Below are positions 1 through 61,443 of a stretch of 64,000 nucleotides of DNA, piece by piece. This DNA is from Hirundichthys speculiger (lineage: Eukaryota; Chordata; Actinopteri; Beloniformes; Exocoetidae). The notes beneath the pieces were generated by a model. That model ran no database searches. It was not told the origin of the DNA and saw only the letters and a list, made by a program, of their open reading frames with translations. The translations under genes were made by a program, and so were the position numbers. Positions within the stretch are counted from its first letter, which is position 1. Every line of letters begins with the position of its first letter. The stretch covers positions 248,001-312,000 of the forward strand of contig JAGFBZ010001902.1 in NCBI GenBank assembly GCA_018398805.1, in the 5' to 3' direction.

Positions 1-577
1 AAATGTGGGGTACTGGTTACTGGTTTTATTAATGAAATGAATATATTGTAATATAATGATGAGTCATGGCTGCACTTGATACACCCACAATGCCACCTCA
101 CAGTACAATGACACAGTGATTTGATTTCAATATTTAGTCTTTTAGGAAAACCCGAGTTGGTTATGAGACTGGGCTGCTGAACAGAGCCAGACGCTGGCTT
201 TGTAGCTGGTTTCAGTGCCATTGTCGTCCAGAAAAATATCCTGACATTTAGCTGCTGCTGCTGCAGTTCTTTTGTTACAGCGAGCTTTATTAGCCATCTC
301 CCTGGGCTGCAGCTGACCATGCATGCTCTTTTCACGTTACAGCTACAGCCCTCCCCTATTGTCATGGTCAATAGATGTAATATTCCATCTTTGCAAATTT
401 TTTTTTTAAATTAAAAAATTAGAGATCAGTTTTCTAATATGACATGATGCAGCTCAAACCAGAAATTACTTCTCAAGTATGTTGTGACGTATCAGTTGCA
501 TATAAACTGAAATATACTGAAAAAACATTTGTTGTTATGTACATTAATTAGGATTCACTTTCTCTCCCCTCTTCTAG
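1..577. other. Non-coding sequence upstream of first kif1a coding exon
   Basis: No gene is supported here. The stretch ends in a pyrimidine-rich tract and an AG at 576-577 just before the exon with the kif1a start codon. It is therefore most simply the 3' end of an intron in the 5' UTR, which would put the promoter and first non-coding exon outside the window. Confidence 0.6.
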
Positions 578-641
578 AAACATACAATCCCCACTCCTGG
601 GTACTAGAGTAGGCACCCAGAGGTGCTAAGAAGACAGCACC

Positions 642-50239
<49,598 letters not shown>

Positions 50240-52953
50240 GAGAAAGAAAAATGCAAAGACTAAGTTGTACATAGATCCTTGTCTGTACCGCTAACCCTGT
50301 GCTGATTCTCGTCTGCACTATCACTGTCACCTACAACCATCTTTCCTCTGTGCATTCTTAGTTCATCATTAGTGTCTTTGCAATCTAAAACACCCCTTTT
50401 AAGTAAGGCCTTTGCTGCAGTGTGAGTCCTTCAGTGTGAAGAAACTATTCAAAAATCTGTCACTGTACTTTACTGGAGTTTATTTATAGATGACAAATTG
50501 AAGCAAATGGAGCAAGTAGCAAATGTTTCTTATCTCAGATTGCGTTTGTATGACAATGTACTGTAGTTGTTGTCAGTGACACATCAAGCCTTATGCATTT
50601 ATTTCTTCAAAAAAGTGCAGTGACATGTATGTTTACCTAAAGCTGCCAGTAAGGATCATATTGCTACATTTACATCAGTACCTAGAAAAACAGATTCTTC
50701 TCTGCTCTTCTTTATCAATATATATATCTACAGTGTTTAAACAGGTTTGCCTTCAAGATACAGCCACAAAATACATAGTAAAATTAAAAAAAAAAAAAAA
50801 AGAGAACAAAGTGTCTCTTTACATTGTGTGTCTCTTCTCTCTGATCTATGAATCCTGACAGTGACAAAGTTGCCTCCTGTTTCTGAAACCTCATAGAAAC
50901 TTTAAAACACACAGCATGGCAAAGCAGTGGCATGTCGTCATAAACTTAATTTGGGAAATCCATGTCATTTTAGCTACTTGTAGGAGCACTGAGGGTATCT
51001 CCATTTACATGTTAAGCATTATCACATTAATTTTCCCAATTTAATCCAATTCTCTACCTTAATCTTGTTTTAAAATGTGATATATTTAGATTTTTAACAG
51101 TTGTATTATTTATTTCTGCATGTATTTATTTACAAAGACATTTATATTTCTAAAGTAGTAGTACAGTGCAATTTCTGCACGCGGCACTTTTTAATGGGTT
51201 CTTTGATGGGTTTGAATGATACAACCTTGTCCCCAGGCTGACGATGCTTTTGAAACAGTTAAATAACTTTGGACAGTTTATTTGTGCTGAAGATTACTTG
51301 AATAATACTGTTCCCATTAATATTAGGATAGTAGTACCTTTTACCCAGCTAACACAAGATGCTCAAAACACTGGTAAATAGAGAATATTACGACTGTCTG
51401 TCCATCCTTGTTCAAAAAGAAAGTGAAACCTGCACACCATACAGTATGAAACTGGTTTTCTGAATGATATGTATATTGATTAAATGCAGTGCCTCTCTTT
51501 TCAAACATACTGCACAGTATGCCTCTACACCAACTGCTTTGAAACTACATCTGTCATGCTGCTAAAATGCTTGCATTGAAATGTCTGCAGATCATATCAT
51601 CACTTTCCTGTTCATCATCATTACTCGCACGTTCAGACAAAAGGTTTCATTTATGGGAATGTTTAATTTTTAATAGGGCAATTAATGTGCATATCTAAAA
51701 TTCACAAAGAAGAAACTCCTTAAACATACTTAAGGATTGTCAACAATCATATGGCTGTTGCAATGACAACTATAAATCCTGCTGACAGTGTGCAAAATGT
51801 TAAACTGTAATTCTGTTGTTGTTTTAATCCCTTTAGCAAATCTTTAGTGCAAATGTTCATCTGCAATCAAAGTGACCACGAATCAGTCCAAAAGCCATCA
51901 ACAACTACAGTTAATGAGTTATGTGAGTTGGATTGATGAGCGTGCCTCAGGTCAGCCAGCCTAGAGAGCTCGCTCAGTGACAGTAATCATTTCTCACTTG
52001 CCTGCAAGGGTATCATCTCGAATGCTTCAATCTGTATACATCTCAGTACATTTTGCAGAGGGGTTAAACTATAACACCAGATATTACATGATTTTATTTT
52101 TTTTTTTGCTGTAATAAATACAGTGCTTGATATTTAAAAGTATTCTATGTGCTGTCGAAATATTTTGAAGTAAGTCAATCATTTTACAGCCCTACATGAG
52201 TGTACAACTGTCAGTAGAGGTAATAAATTTAAAAGAAAATCAAGCTCCTATTAAAATCCCTTTCCTCATGTAACAAAGAATGGATCGATGTTAAGATCAG
52301 AGTCATCGACTTTCCTGGCAGAACCTTTTTATTTTATCCAACTGTAGCATCATCATTGGTTATTCACCCTGTTGTACCATACATTACAATGTCTCCAACT
52401 CGTATTTGTGTTTTTTCCTTTAAAATAATTCAAAAAGTGTATGTTGACATATTTTCTCTTGTTTTCATTGGGCCTTTTAATATGCATCACTTTTTGAGTC
52501 GACCAAAGTTATTGTTGGTGCACCTACAAACAGTTCACACTGAATGTAAATTGATATCTGGACATATTAATTGTGCTTAAATGATTGTGTTGACTTGTCT
52601 TCTACGTAGATTCCAACTCCGGTTCCTTACTGATTGTAGGATGGTTATTATCAGGGAACCATGTGGAGGTTGTGGAACACACTTGTAAAAATCTGTCCAC
52701 TAATATGTGGGGGAATTATGGCCCACAGTGGCCCAGCTAGTCACTGCATCATGTACAGAGTAATGTTCTTGGTTTCTTTCCATACACTCTTCCACTCTTT
52801 TATCAGTAGCTACCCTCATCATCATGCTCCAGCAGCCATCACACAAAATCTACTTTTTCTAATCATTCCTCTGTGCAGTAGTATCTTACATTTTTGTGCT
52901 TCCACAACTTACCTTTTTTTGTGCAACAGTACATTTAATTTCTTTCTTCTCCA

Positions 52954-52959
52954 AATAAA
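52954..52959 (+). promoter_or_regulatory. AATAAA polyadenylation signal, kif1a (proximal candidate)
   Basis: The canonical hexamer lies about 2.7 kb after the stop codon. A second copy lies at 53111-53116, so two alternative 3' ends are possible. Confidence 0.5.
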
Positions 52960-53110
52960 GTTGCATTGTATATAAACATGATTGCTGTGAACACTGTATT
53001 ATAAAGTTTCACCCATTTATAAAACATTAAATGGGCAGTAGTTCAATCAGTGTCTGAGTGTTGGAGTTTAGTCAGATGTTTGTGTACACTAAACACATTG
53101 TCATATATTA

Positions 53111-53116
53111 AATAAA
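53111..53116 (+). promoter_or_regulatory. AATAAA polyadenylation signal, kif1a (distal candidate)
   Basis: A second canonical hexamer, followed within 45 bases by a T-rich stretch (from about 53150) that could act as the downstream element. Confidence 0.5.
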
Positions 53117-53135
53117 CATGGAACTTATGCAACAC

Positions 53136-53798
53136 AAGGAATTGACTTGTCTTCTTTTTTTTTTAAATTATAAAATATCCTGTATACGCTTATTGTCTTG
53201 TGAGCACTCAGCCATATTATATATGGATATACAGTGAGGACTGTTGAGGCCACCCTGAACAACCTGGATCATCCTCTTCATGACACCTTTGAGGATCAAA
53301 GGAGCAGCAGTTCCCATCACCTCCTCTCTCTTTGCTGCAGGATGGAGAGATTCAGGAGATCTTTTGCTCCTGCAAGCAATCAGACATTTTAATTCTTTTT
53401 ATTAATTTTTCATTCTGTTTAAATTATTATTAATTGTGTTTATTGATGAGCTAATCCATCCTAATCTAACCTATATATATACATACAAGTCATTTTGAAA
53501 ATTTAAATTTATACTGTTCAACTGACGTATTTGATTACAACAAATTCTCAAAATCCTGCTTTATGAGATATAAATTATATTAATGCATTACCAGAATTTT
53601 TTTTTTAAAACCTGCTGTTTATGTAATAAATATTAATGTGGCTTTATAAAAATCTTTTGCAACTTTCTAATTACATTATTTTACCTTCCAGGTTGTTGTT
53701 ACAGAGTTCCCTGCAACTCATTTATTTGTTTATTGTTTATTTATGTTTAATTTTCAAAAACTACTAGACTAGACTAGCATATGGCCCTTCACATCTAC
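53136..53798. other. kif1a-scly intergenic region: nothing recognised
   Basis: AT-rich sequence with no supported feature. Confidence 0.5.
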
Positions 53799-53806
53799 GT
53801 GGTAAA

Positions 53807-54106
53807 CACGGGCGAGGCTAGCCCTTTTTTAGGGGTGCTTCAGCACCCCTAAATTGAAATTCAGCACCCCAAAAACCTGGAGTAAGAAATGTTGTTATTC
53901 TAAAATTTTAGTTTGCATTTGACAGGCTTAGATAATGTCCAAAACTTAATGCATAGTTTGTGGTTTAAGTTTATATTTTAAGAATGAAAATGAAAACGAC
54001 CCCGCCTAATGGTATCGTCCTCTTCTCACTAACGTTACTTGTGGGTTGTGGTGGGGCTCATTGGGGGCTCAGCACCCCTAAAGCTCTGACCCTAGAATCG
54101 CCCCTG
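53807..54106. mobile_element. 300-bp hAT-type MITE with perfect 8-bp target duplication
   Basis: The ends CACGGGCGAGGCTAG and CTAGAATCGCCCCTG are imperfect inverted repeats, with GGGGTGCT/AGCACCCC blocks inside. GTGGTAAA flanks the element exactly at 53799-53806 and 54107-54114. It is non-coding and unrelated in sequence to the hAT element at 30434. Confidence 0.9.
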
Positions 54107-54269
54107 GTGGTAAATATCTTAATTTTTTTAAGCCTATTTTTAAAAACATTAAAACCAAACATTTCAACATGTAAATATCTGAGCCTGGCACCGATTATTT
54201 CAATAAGTAATTATGGAATATATTCATTATTGTTACACGTATTCAAAATGACAACAATAGGCCCTTACT

Positions 54270-55100
54270 CTTAAAGCGGAACTGCAACCACAGAGAAGAC
54301 GGCGGCTCACTTTAGTTAGTAAAAGTTTAATGAGTAATACAGCTTTAAGATGTGGCGATTATGGGAAGCAGAGCCTAACCCGCTTTAGCGAGCTAGCTGG
54401 CTAATGATTGGCAGACTCACAGTAAAACCACTCAGGACATCTATACATCACATCACAAGGTCAGACACGGAGTCGAGACTTTTATCCGACTGTCACGTAC
54501 GGAAAAGTGCGTATCTGACTCAGTTTGAGTCAAATGAACAGGAACCAACTGTAACGTTTGTCTCAAAAATAAGTTAGCCAAACTAGCTGCAGCTAGTAGC
54601 TAAAGTAAACAGATTTCGCCCAGAGTCCGCAGGTACCACATGATAAAATATCGACTCCAGCCAGCAGATATTACTGTCACAGACTGGAATGGTGCCGTTA
54701 GGATTGAGTTATTAATGTTCCGTAAGTAAGCGTTGTCGGAGCCAGGAAGATATCCTGTCGCTGAGAAAACATCTTTCATAACTGGCACTGGTAGAAGGCG
54801 TGTGTTTACTGTGGCATTCAGAAAACTAGAGAGACAACAGAGGAGCAACATATGTTGACAGGATTGTACTATAAATCTCAGTTCTCACTAAAACACGTAC
54901 ATGCTTTGTAATTATACACCTTGTGCTGCTGCCGAAGAGAGTAATGTTTATTAACAGCTGACACTTGAATAGCCCCATCCTTTTTTTTTTTTTTGTCTTA
55001 TATTACATCTGCTGCTCGTTTGTATCATGCATTGATAGCAAACTTCTTAAACTGGATGTGACGCATATGTTTGCTCATGTATGTGTCTCATTTCTTTAAG
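54270..55100 (+). promoter_or_regulatory. Probable scly promoter and 5' UTR region
   Basis: The region immediately upstream of scly is richer in CpG than its surroundings, including GAAGACGGCGGCTCAC near 54295 and TGTCACGTACGG near 54493. The first coding exon is preceded by a pyrimidine run ending TTTAAG, which could be an acceptor, implying a non-coding first exon here. This is inference from position and base content; no TATA box was seen. Confidence 0.4.
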
Positions 55101-55106
55101 AGTAAG

Positions 55107-58100
55107 ATGGCCAACAAGTCTGATGACATCACCTTAGTAGTGGAGGGTCACAACTTGACCGATCGGCACACCTTGACTGATCATCACAGCTTCACTGATC
55201 ATCACGGCTTCACTGATCATCACGGCTTCACTGATCATCACGGCTTCACCGATCATCACACCTTTAATGATCATCACATCTTTAATGATCATCACACCTT
55301 TAATGATCACCATACCTTTCACCAGTATCCTGACATTAATCCAGAGAGGTAAGGAAGTGTTTGTGTTTTCCTGATATCTTATATTAATGTTGTGTAACAC
55401 CTCAGTGTAATGTGTGATGTATGTTGACAGCTATTTATATGCTGTAATACAGGATCTATATGGATTATAATGCTACTACTCCCCTGGAGCCAGAGGTGAT
55501 GCAGGCTGTTACTGAAGCTCTGCAGGATGCCTGGGGAAACCCTAGTAGCAACTATGTAGCAGGTGAGAAAGACTTTATCTCAAATGCCATCAAACCCATG
55601 TTTTTTTTTATTTGGAAATGCTGTTTCAGCAACTTTAACTCAATGTTGAATGATAGGAATGAATTCAGTGTATTAGCCTTTTCACCTGCAGCATATAATG
55701 ACATATATCAGTATTCAAACAATACTTGATATAAATCCCTGATTTTTCCAGGTGCCATGGCCAAAGCCATTATTAATCAGTCCAGACAGAATGTGGCAAG
55801 AATGGTTGGAGGTAAAGCAGAGGACATTATTTTCACTTCAGGTGGAACAGAGGTAACAACTGCTCTTTTCTGGTATGAAAAATGGCAAAAACAGCACAGC
55901 TGCAGTTTATAGCAAACAAATCATCTTCCAGGCCAATAACCTGGTGCTACACACGGCGGTAGAGCACTTCAGGAAGTACTGCAAGGCTGCAGAGCAAGGA
56001 GAAGGGCACCAGAATGGATGCAATGGCCTACCACATATCATCACCTCGAACGTGGAGCATGACTCAATCAAAATCACGGCTGAGCACCTACAGAAGGAGG
56101 GCAAGGCAGGCAAGGGACCGCTTTTTTCACCAGGATCATTTTTTTTTTTCTGAGCAAGTCATTGGTTTTCTTTAGAAAATAATCTGACATCCTTTCATTT
56201 ACTCAATTTCTCAACTTTTTGTGCCATAGATGTGACATTTGTGCCCGTGTCAAAGGTCACTGCTCACGTAGAAGTGGAAGATATTATTGCTGCGGTGCGT
56301 CCCAACACTTGTCTCATTTCTGTCATGTTGGCCAACAATGAGACAGGAGTCATCATGGTAAGAGCAGAAGGAGGCTCCAGTCATAATAATCAAAACAATT
56401 TAAGAGTTGATATATTTATTTTTGTAATTTTACAAAGCTAACTCCTGTACACCAATACTCCTTCCTTTTTACAGCCAGTCCAGGAGATCTGCAAAAGAAT
56501 AAAATCTCTCAACAAGCAGGGCGAGCGACTCAGAATCCTGCTCCACACTGATGCAGCCCAGGCTCTGGGAAAAATCCCAGTAGATGTCCAGGAACTGGGA
56601 GTGGATTACCTTACCATTGTCGGACACAAGGTCAGGAGTCTGTTGTGTAGCGTCTCTTCAGATTTAACAGTGAGGCAGGACTGAATTAATACATTTTTTT
56701 CTCTTTTGTAGTTCTACGCCCCTCGGATCGGAGCTTTGTATGCGAACGGTCCCGGGACAAGGACGCCACTGCACCCAATGCTGTTTGGAGGTGGACAAGA
56801 GAGAAACTTCAGACCAGGGTAATGTTGCATAGTGATATCTACCAGAGAAACACTAATAACATGCAGAGTATCCATGAAAAAGGTATCAAAATCAGAAATC
56901 ATCCATTCTGAATATGAGCACCTGTTCTCTCTCTCTCTCTCTCTTAATATTGTAGCACTGAAAACACACCAATGATTGCTGGTCTGGGAAAGGTATGTGA
57001 ATCAAATTAAGACCATTAATTTCCCATTGTGTAGATGTTCCTGCTCTATATAGGACATGATATTTTTACGGCGGTGCAGACATTGATTTAATGCTTCCTT
57101 TGTGTTATGGGTTTGTTGTATGTGTGTGCGTTTGTTAGGCTGCAGAGTTGGTCACCTTGAATCTCTCAGATTATCAGAATCATATGCAAAGTATCAAACT
57201 TTACCTGGAGGAACGATTGCAGGTAAGCCTGTAGCTATTCAGGAAGACTGAGCTAAAATATCATCTTTAACAGTTAGTTGTGATGTAGTTAGTTTACAGT
57301 TTACAATGTTGTTAAGCCATTTTAAAGACTTTTTGTTCCTTGACTTTAGGAATTGATTCTGTTGATGTCTCCTCATGCAATCATTACTATCATGCATGTT
57401 GTCCTTCTCAGAGTGTCTTTAAAGACAAGATCCGCTTCAACAGCCACTACGCCGGCTCTGATGTCCTCCCAAACACCTGTAACGTGTCCATCCTAGGCCC
57501 GGCATTACAAGGTGATCTTATTACCCCTTCGTCTTTGTTTCCTCCACCAAGGAGGTTATGTTTTTGCTGGCGTTTATCTCTTTGTCTGTTTGTTTGTTTG
57601 TCTGTCTGTGTTCAAGATAACTCAAAAGTTATGGATGGATTTTGATGAAATTTTCAGGATTTGTCAGAAATGTGAAAAGGAAGAACTGATTTCATTTTGG
57701 GTGTGATCCGAAAGAAATCCTGGATTCTGGATCACTTTCAAATTTTCGCTAATTGTTGCTCTTGGCGCTCTTCTAGTGTTTTTCTAGTTGCCCTTAAGTC
57801 TTTTCTGGCCTGCTAGTCCAGACAGCGTCCCCCGAGCTGTGTACCAATGTCAGTTCATGACCTGGACCACAAACCTTTTAAATGATTAATCTTGCTCTCC
57901 TACTTTAGGCTGGAGGGTATTGTCCTACTGCAGAAGACTGCTGGCCAGCGTCGGCGCCGCCTGCCACTCAGACAGAGGAAACAGGTATTGAAGAGTCACA
58001 CTTTTCACCTCTTATGCTTTTGTCCACCCATGGTATTATTTTACAGTTGCGTAACTCCCCGGTGCTGTTCTGTACGTATCCACCAGGCCTTCACATATCC

Positions 58101-58240
58101 TTCTGAAGTGTGGCGTCCCCTCAGAGGTGGCAGCTAATGCCTTGAGGTTGAGCGTTGGCAGGGGGACGACCAAAGCAGATGTGGATGCAGTTGTGGAGGA
58201 CCTGAAGGAGACTGTGCAGCTGGTGGAAGAAATGAACTGA
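55107..58240 (+). CDS. scly: Selenocysteine lyase (complete, spliced, 490 aa)
   Basis: A cytosolic PLP enzyme that splits L-selenocysteine into alanine and selenide, recycling selenium for selenoprotein synthesis. Exons: 55107-55348, 55453-55562, 55752-55852, 55932-56109, 56230-56357, 56475-56630, 56712-56818, 56956-56992, 57139-57222, 57412-57511, 57909-57984 and 58087-58240, totalling 1,473 nt without internal stop. NifS-family features: [15 protein letters not shown] at about 82-96, [40 protein letters not shown], the PLP lysine in IVGHK (Lys305), [20 protein letters not shown] and the catalytic loop [12 protein letters not shown] (Cys433). Cys433 is 45 residues beyond the human position, the same as the length difference. 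The extra length is a His-rich repeat in exon 1. Intron 4 has a GC donor. Confidence 0.96.
55158..55319 (+). repeat. Nine tandem 18-bp units coding for (T/N)DHHxF in scly
   Basis: Residues 18-71 of scly are nine consecutive hexapeptides of the form [18 protein letters not shown] or NDHHTF; the first is the variant TDRHTL. The DNA unit is about ACTGATCATCACGGCTTC. The central three units are nearly identical, indicating recent unit duplication. The palindrome TGATCA in every unit also keeps the antisense strand open, which explains a spurious reverse frame. Confidence 0.95.
56110..56229 (+). other. scly intron 4 with GC-AG splice sites
   Basis: Exon 4 must end at 56109 to continue into [10 protein letters not shown] at 56230. 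The intron then begins GCAAGG after an exon ending GGCAG. No GT lies near enough to restore the frame. The AG|GCAAG form is the usual context of functional GC donors. Confidence 0.85.
57520..57740 (+). mobile_element. Dispersed repeat fragment in scly intron 10
   Basis: The text CCTCCACCAAGGAGGTTATG, then a TTTGTCTG-rich run, then AACTCAAAAGTTATGGATGG and TTTTGATGAAATTTTCAGG, matches in order a moderately repetitive element common in teleosts. No ends or duplication were resolved. Confidence 0.55.
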
Positions 58241-58356
58241 TGGCTTTTATATTTTATCTGTGGGTCAAAGAAGTATGTACAGAACTAACCATGCAACATC
58301 AGTGTGAAATGCTTTACATTAATTGATTCTATTAAATGTTTGAGATACATAATATA

Positions 58357-58362
58357 AATAAA
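58357..58362 (+). promoter_or_regulatory. AATAAA polyadenylation signal of scly
   Basis: The canonical hexamer lies about 120 bases after the scly stop codon, giving a short 3' UTR. Confidence 0.75.
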
Positions 58363-58379
58363 AAAGGCTAAGAACCTGG

Positions 58380-59030
58380 ACTGACCTGAGGGCTGATGTT
58401 ATGGGGAGATGAATTCACTAAGCGTTTATGTAAGTAGGTATTATAGCTAATTGGAGCCAGAGCAGCATGTATGAGCATTACTGAAATAAAATAACACACA
58501 CCATCTGATAGTTTATGTAGATTCTAATATTTCTCATTCATCTACTGTTAATCATCCCCACGCTCTTTAATTTTTAAAATTGCCCAAAGAAAACACTCTT
58601 TGTAATCCGCCATGCCTTGGCTCTGAGTTCTCCCATTACTTAAGTTTCCGTGCTGCCTCGGCTCCCCCATCTAAACTGAAGCGTGGGTACATGTGCCAGC
58701 ATATGGTCACTGCTACAGAAAAAAAGAGCAGGAGGCCGCGAGCGCTGCACCTCCACCCGTCTTTCATTACCTTTCTATCTCACTGGCTCTGACCCCCTCC
58801 TTTCTCCCCAACAGCCATGCTGGCCAGCTGGCAGCTGCTCTGGTGTCACTTTCCTGGCTCAGGAGGAGGCTAAGAGCGCATTAAGTTCTTTTTTTTTTTC
58901 CTCTTTTTTTCCCCCTTCTTTATTGTATGAGCATTTGGGAGCATGAAAGTGTGGTGCCATCTTACTGGGAAGCAAAGTGCTCCAGCGAGCTTACCCTTTG
59001 CATGACATAGCCCAGTGCTTGCAGCCAAGG
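58380..59030 (+). promoter_or_regulatory. scly-espnl spacer, likely espnl promoter/5' UTR
   Basis: Under 700 bp separates the scly polyadenylation signal from the espin-like start codon, and it includes a T/C-rich run at about 58887-58922. Promoter function is inferred from position only. Confidence 0.35.
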
Positions 59031-59686
59031 ATGGCACTTCATCGGGCCATCCAGGCAGCTCGAGACGGAGACCTCACCACCCTGAGGGATCTAGGATTGT
59101 CTGGCCACATCTCTCCAGCCATCAGCGATGATCAAGGTGCAGGCCCAGTGCACCACGCAGCCAGGTGTGGACGCTTGGACTGCATGCAATTCCTGGTCAG
59201 GGATGTTGGTCTGGCAGCTAATCCTCGAGCCTTGAATGGGGCCACACCAGCACATGATGCAGCAGCTACTGGCAATGTTCGAGAGCTGCAGTGGCTCGTG
59301 TGCCATGGAGGCTGCAACACTGAGGTAAGTTCATCCCTGGAGGAAAAAGTCTCCATACAGACTCATAAAAGCCTGCCCTAAGAGTTAAGCGCCTTGGAGA
59401 GATGCTATAACGTACAGCTTGTCTTATAGTTACTACTCTATCCATGAAGGTGGAAAGTAGTTCAACTCAAAGTAAATAAAAAAATTCTAACAATACTACG
59501 AAAAATAATTTTTGTATTTACTTGAATTTTTATTTCAGTGCAGAGCAGTACAAACCAAATATATTTGATGTCTTGTCAAATGCATTTTGATTCTTAAAAT
59601 ACATTAATTTTTGCATTTCAGACCTTGCTTGAATGCTCTGAATTGCACACACACACACACATATGTATATATACATATATATATAT

Positions 59687-59719
<33 letters not shown>

Positions 59720-61443
59720 TATATAGTATTGTGCTGTGTATATGAATTTTCAAGCAGGTAATGTCCAAGTCTGATTGTAGTGATGATTTGGTACAAAAAT
59801 AATATCCATAAAAGACCAAGACTTAAAGTGGTAAAGATGGGCTGGAGATCTCCACGTTGCAAGCAGATGCTTGAGAAAACCATTGAAATGTTAAAAAAAA
59901 AAACAATGCTTCTCAACAATAGATTGTAAATTCATTTGCATATTTCTCCTGGTACCGGGCATAATATTATTAAAAGATAAACTGGAGGAATATCTGTCCA
60001 TCTGCATCAACGCTGTATGACTCAGCAGGACTCCCATTTTCACATGGCACATGGGCACAAAGCACATGGGAAAAAGAATAATTAGCAAGACAATTGTCAT
60101 ATAAAGATATATTCGCAAGTTCCACTAAAAGGATTACTGTTTTTTTTTTTTTTTTTTTAAATGCCTTTGGTTAACTCTCTAGAGGCAACGTCGGCATCTT
60201 TGGGTCTGGAAGCATCTGGTCCAGACAATCACAGAGCCTAACGGTGTATTGTTGTTAGATGATGCAGTACATTTCTTCTGGAAGAAATTTGTGATCAAGA
60301 ACAAAGATGAAAAGCAATATCCAAACTGTTATCAGCAACAAGTCCAAAATCCTAATAACAACACAAAATAACAATTGAAAAGCTTCATCACTTGTAATTC
60401 TCAATGTCAAATCACTTTTTAAATGCTGTGACACAAAATGACATTATTACAAGATGACTTTCTCTCTGTCCAACTTTTTTTCCTTTTTTAGGGGTAAAAT
60501 TTTGTATACTAGCAAATAAAAGGAAGATGACAAGAAAAAATTAATATATCTAGATTTCATTTTGGGTTCGTAGTGTTTGCAAAGAAATGAAAGTCAGAAG
60601 CATTGCATTTTTTTCACCATATTCTTCCAGCTTTTCCTGACTTGGGTATTCTTCAGTGTTCAGGTGAAGTACTTCTATACTCATTTGAAGAACTTCTGTT
60701 TTTTTAAGTGTTTGTTTTCTTGAAATGCCATTAGACACCAAACTGGAAAAAACAAACACAACACTCATACATGGTACAGCTATTGTAATTATAGCACCTC
60801 TAAGATGCATTTATCCTTTTACAAATGTTTTATCATGAAAAAAAAGGTTTAATCAATATTATATCACGATAGGGATAAAATCCAGGTCTTAACAAGATCT
60901 CAACTCTTCAAAAAACGTTAAAAGGTCTGCATGAAGGACTAAAGGGGAGCGAATGGGCACCTGGAGCAGAATTTGTACAATTTTTTTGAAACTTTGTACA
61001 AGTAAATAAAGGAGAATTTGTATTTAAGTTGTGGATCTGCCTCTTAAAATGGCATATTTACTGTAAAGTAAAGTTGTTGTGTGTCTTTTGTTTCCCAGAA
61101 ATATAAACTGTCATGTATGAATGTGCAGAATTGAATTTGTTTAATATCTTGGGTCAATAGAGCTACAGCTGCGATGGCAGTCCTCTTCTTTGTGACAACC
61201 ATGAAAGAAGAAAAGAGGTGCAGTGATCTTGTCTCTTTGTGAATGTTTCCAGGATAAGGATGCTGCTGGTGCCACGGCTCTTCACCTGGCAGCTCGGTTT
61301 GGTCGTGTGGAGGTTGTTCAGTGGCTGCTTTCTGTTGGAGGAGGGGCCAGTATGGAGACAAACTGTGGAGCCGTACCTGCTCACTATGCTGCAGCCAACG
61401 GGGATCTCACCAGTTTAAAACTACTCATTCAGGCAGCACCTTG
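59031..61443 (+). CDS. espnl: Espin-like ankyrin-repeat protein, first two coding exons (partial)
   Basis: Exons 59031-59324 and 61253-61443 encode the first 163 or so residues. The start [20 protein letters not shown] has a good context (aaggATGG) and resembles the espin N-terminus. Ankyrin repeats follow: [59 protein letters not shown] and [20 protein letters not shown]. Espins bundle actin in hair-cell stereocilia and bind class III myosins through these repeats. The next exons, including proline-rich and actin-binding parts, lie outside the window. Espin-like is preferred over espin because SCLY and ESPNL are neighbours in human; sequence alone does not settle it. Confidence 0.85.
59325..61252. 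other. espnl intron 1
   Basis: AT-rich intron. Apart from the dinucleotide repeat at 59646-59720, nothing is recognised. Confidence 0.6.
59646..59720. repeat. Palindromic CA-TA-TG dinucleotide microsatellite
   Basis: A run of CA, then alternating AT, then a long GT run forms one nearly self-complementary tract of about 75 bases. Confidence 0.9.

Larger units (their letters stand above)
50240..53135 (+). other. kif1a: kif1a 3' UTR (about 2.7-2.9 kb)
   Basis: After the stop there is AT-rich sequence without convincing coding potential. It ends near two polyadenylation hexamers. Long 3' UTRs are normal for neuronal kinesin mRNAs. The extent is inferred from the hexamers, not seen directly. Confidence 0.6.

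Noticed and set aside
55158..55319. Regular short repeats resembling a CRISPR array
   Set aside because: The 18-bp units are directly adjacent without unique spacers, in frame inside a eukaryotic gene.
55134..55400. Minus-strand open frame with repeated MISEAV units
   Set aside because: It is the shadow of the scly hexapeptide repeat; each unit contains the palindrome TGATCA, which keeps the reverse strand open.
55107..58240. Idea that scly itself is a selenoprotein
   Set aside because: The frame uses no in-frame TGA; the catalytic residue is a TGC cysteine, and SCLY is an enzyme acting on selenocysteine rather than containing it.
58683..58946. Open frame just before espnl
   Set aside because: Low-complexity, with a T/C-run translation (SSFFFSSFFPPS); it overlaps the probable espnl promoter/5' UTR and lacks coding character.
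58977..59030. Upstream in-frame ATG for espnl (MLQRAYPLHDIAQCLQPR)
   Set aside because: The ATG at 59031 has a better context and its [14 protein letters not shown] matches the espin-family N-terminus; the upstream one would add residues unlike the family.
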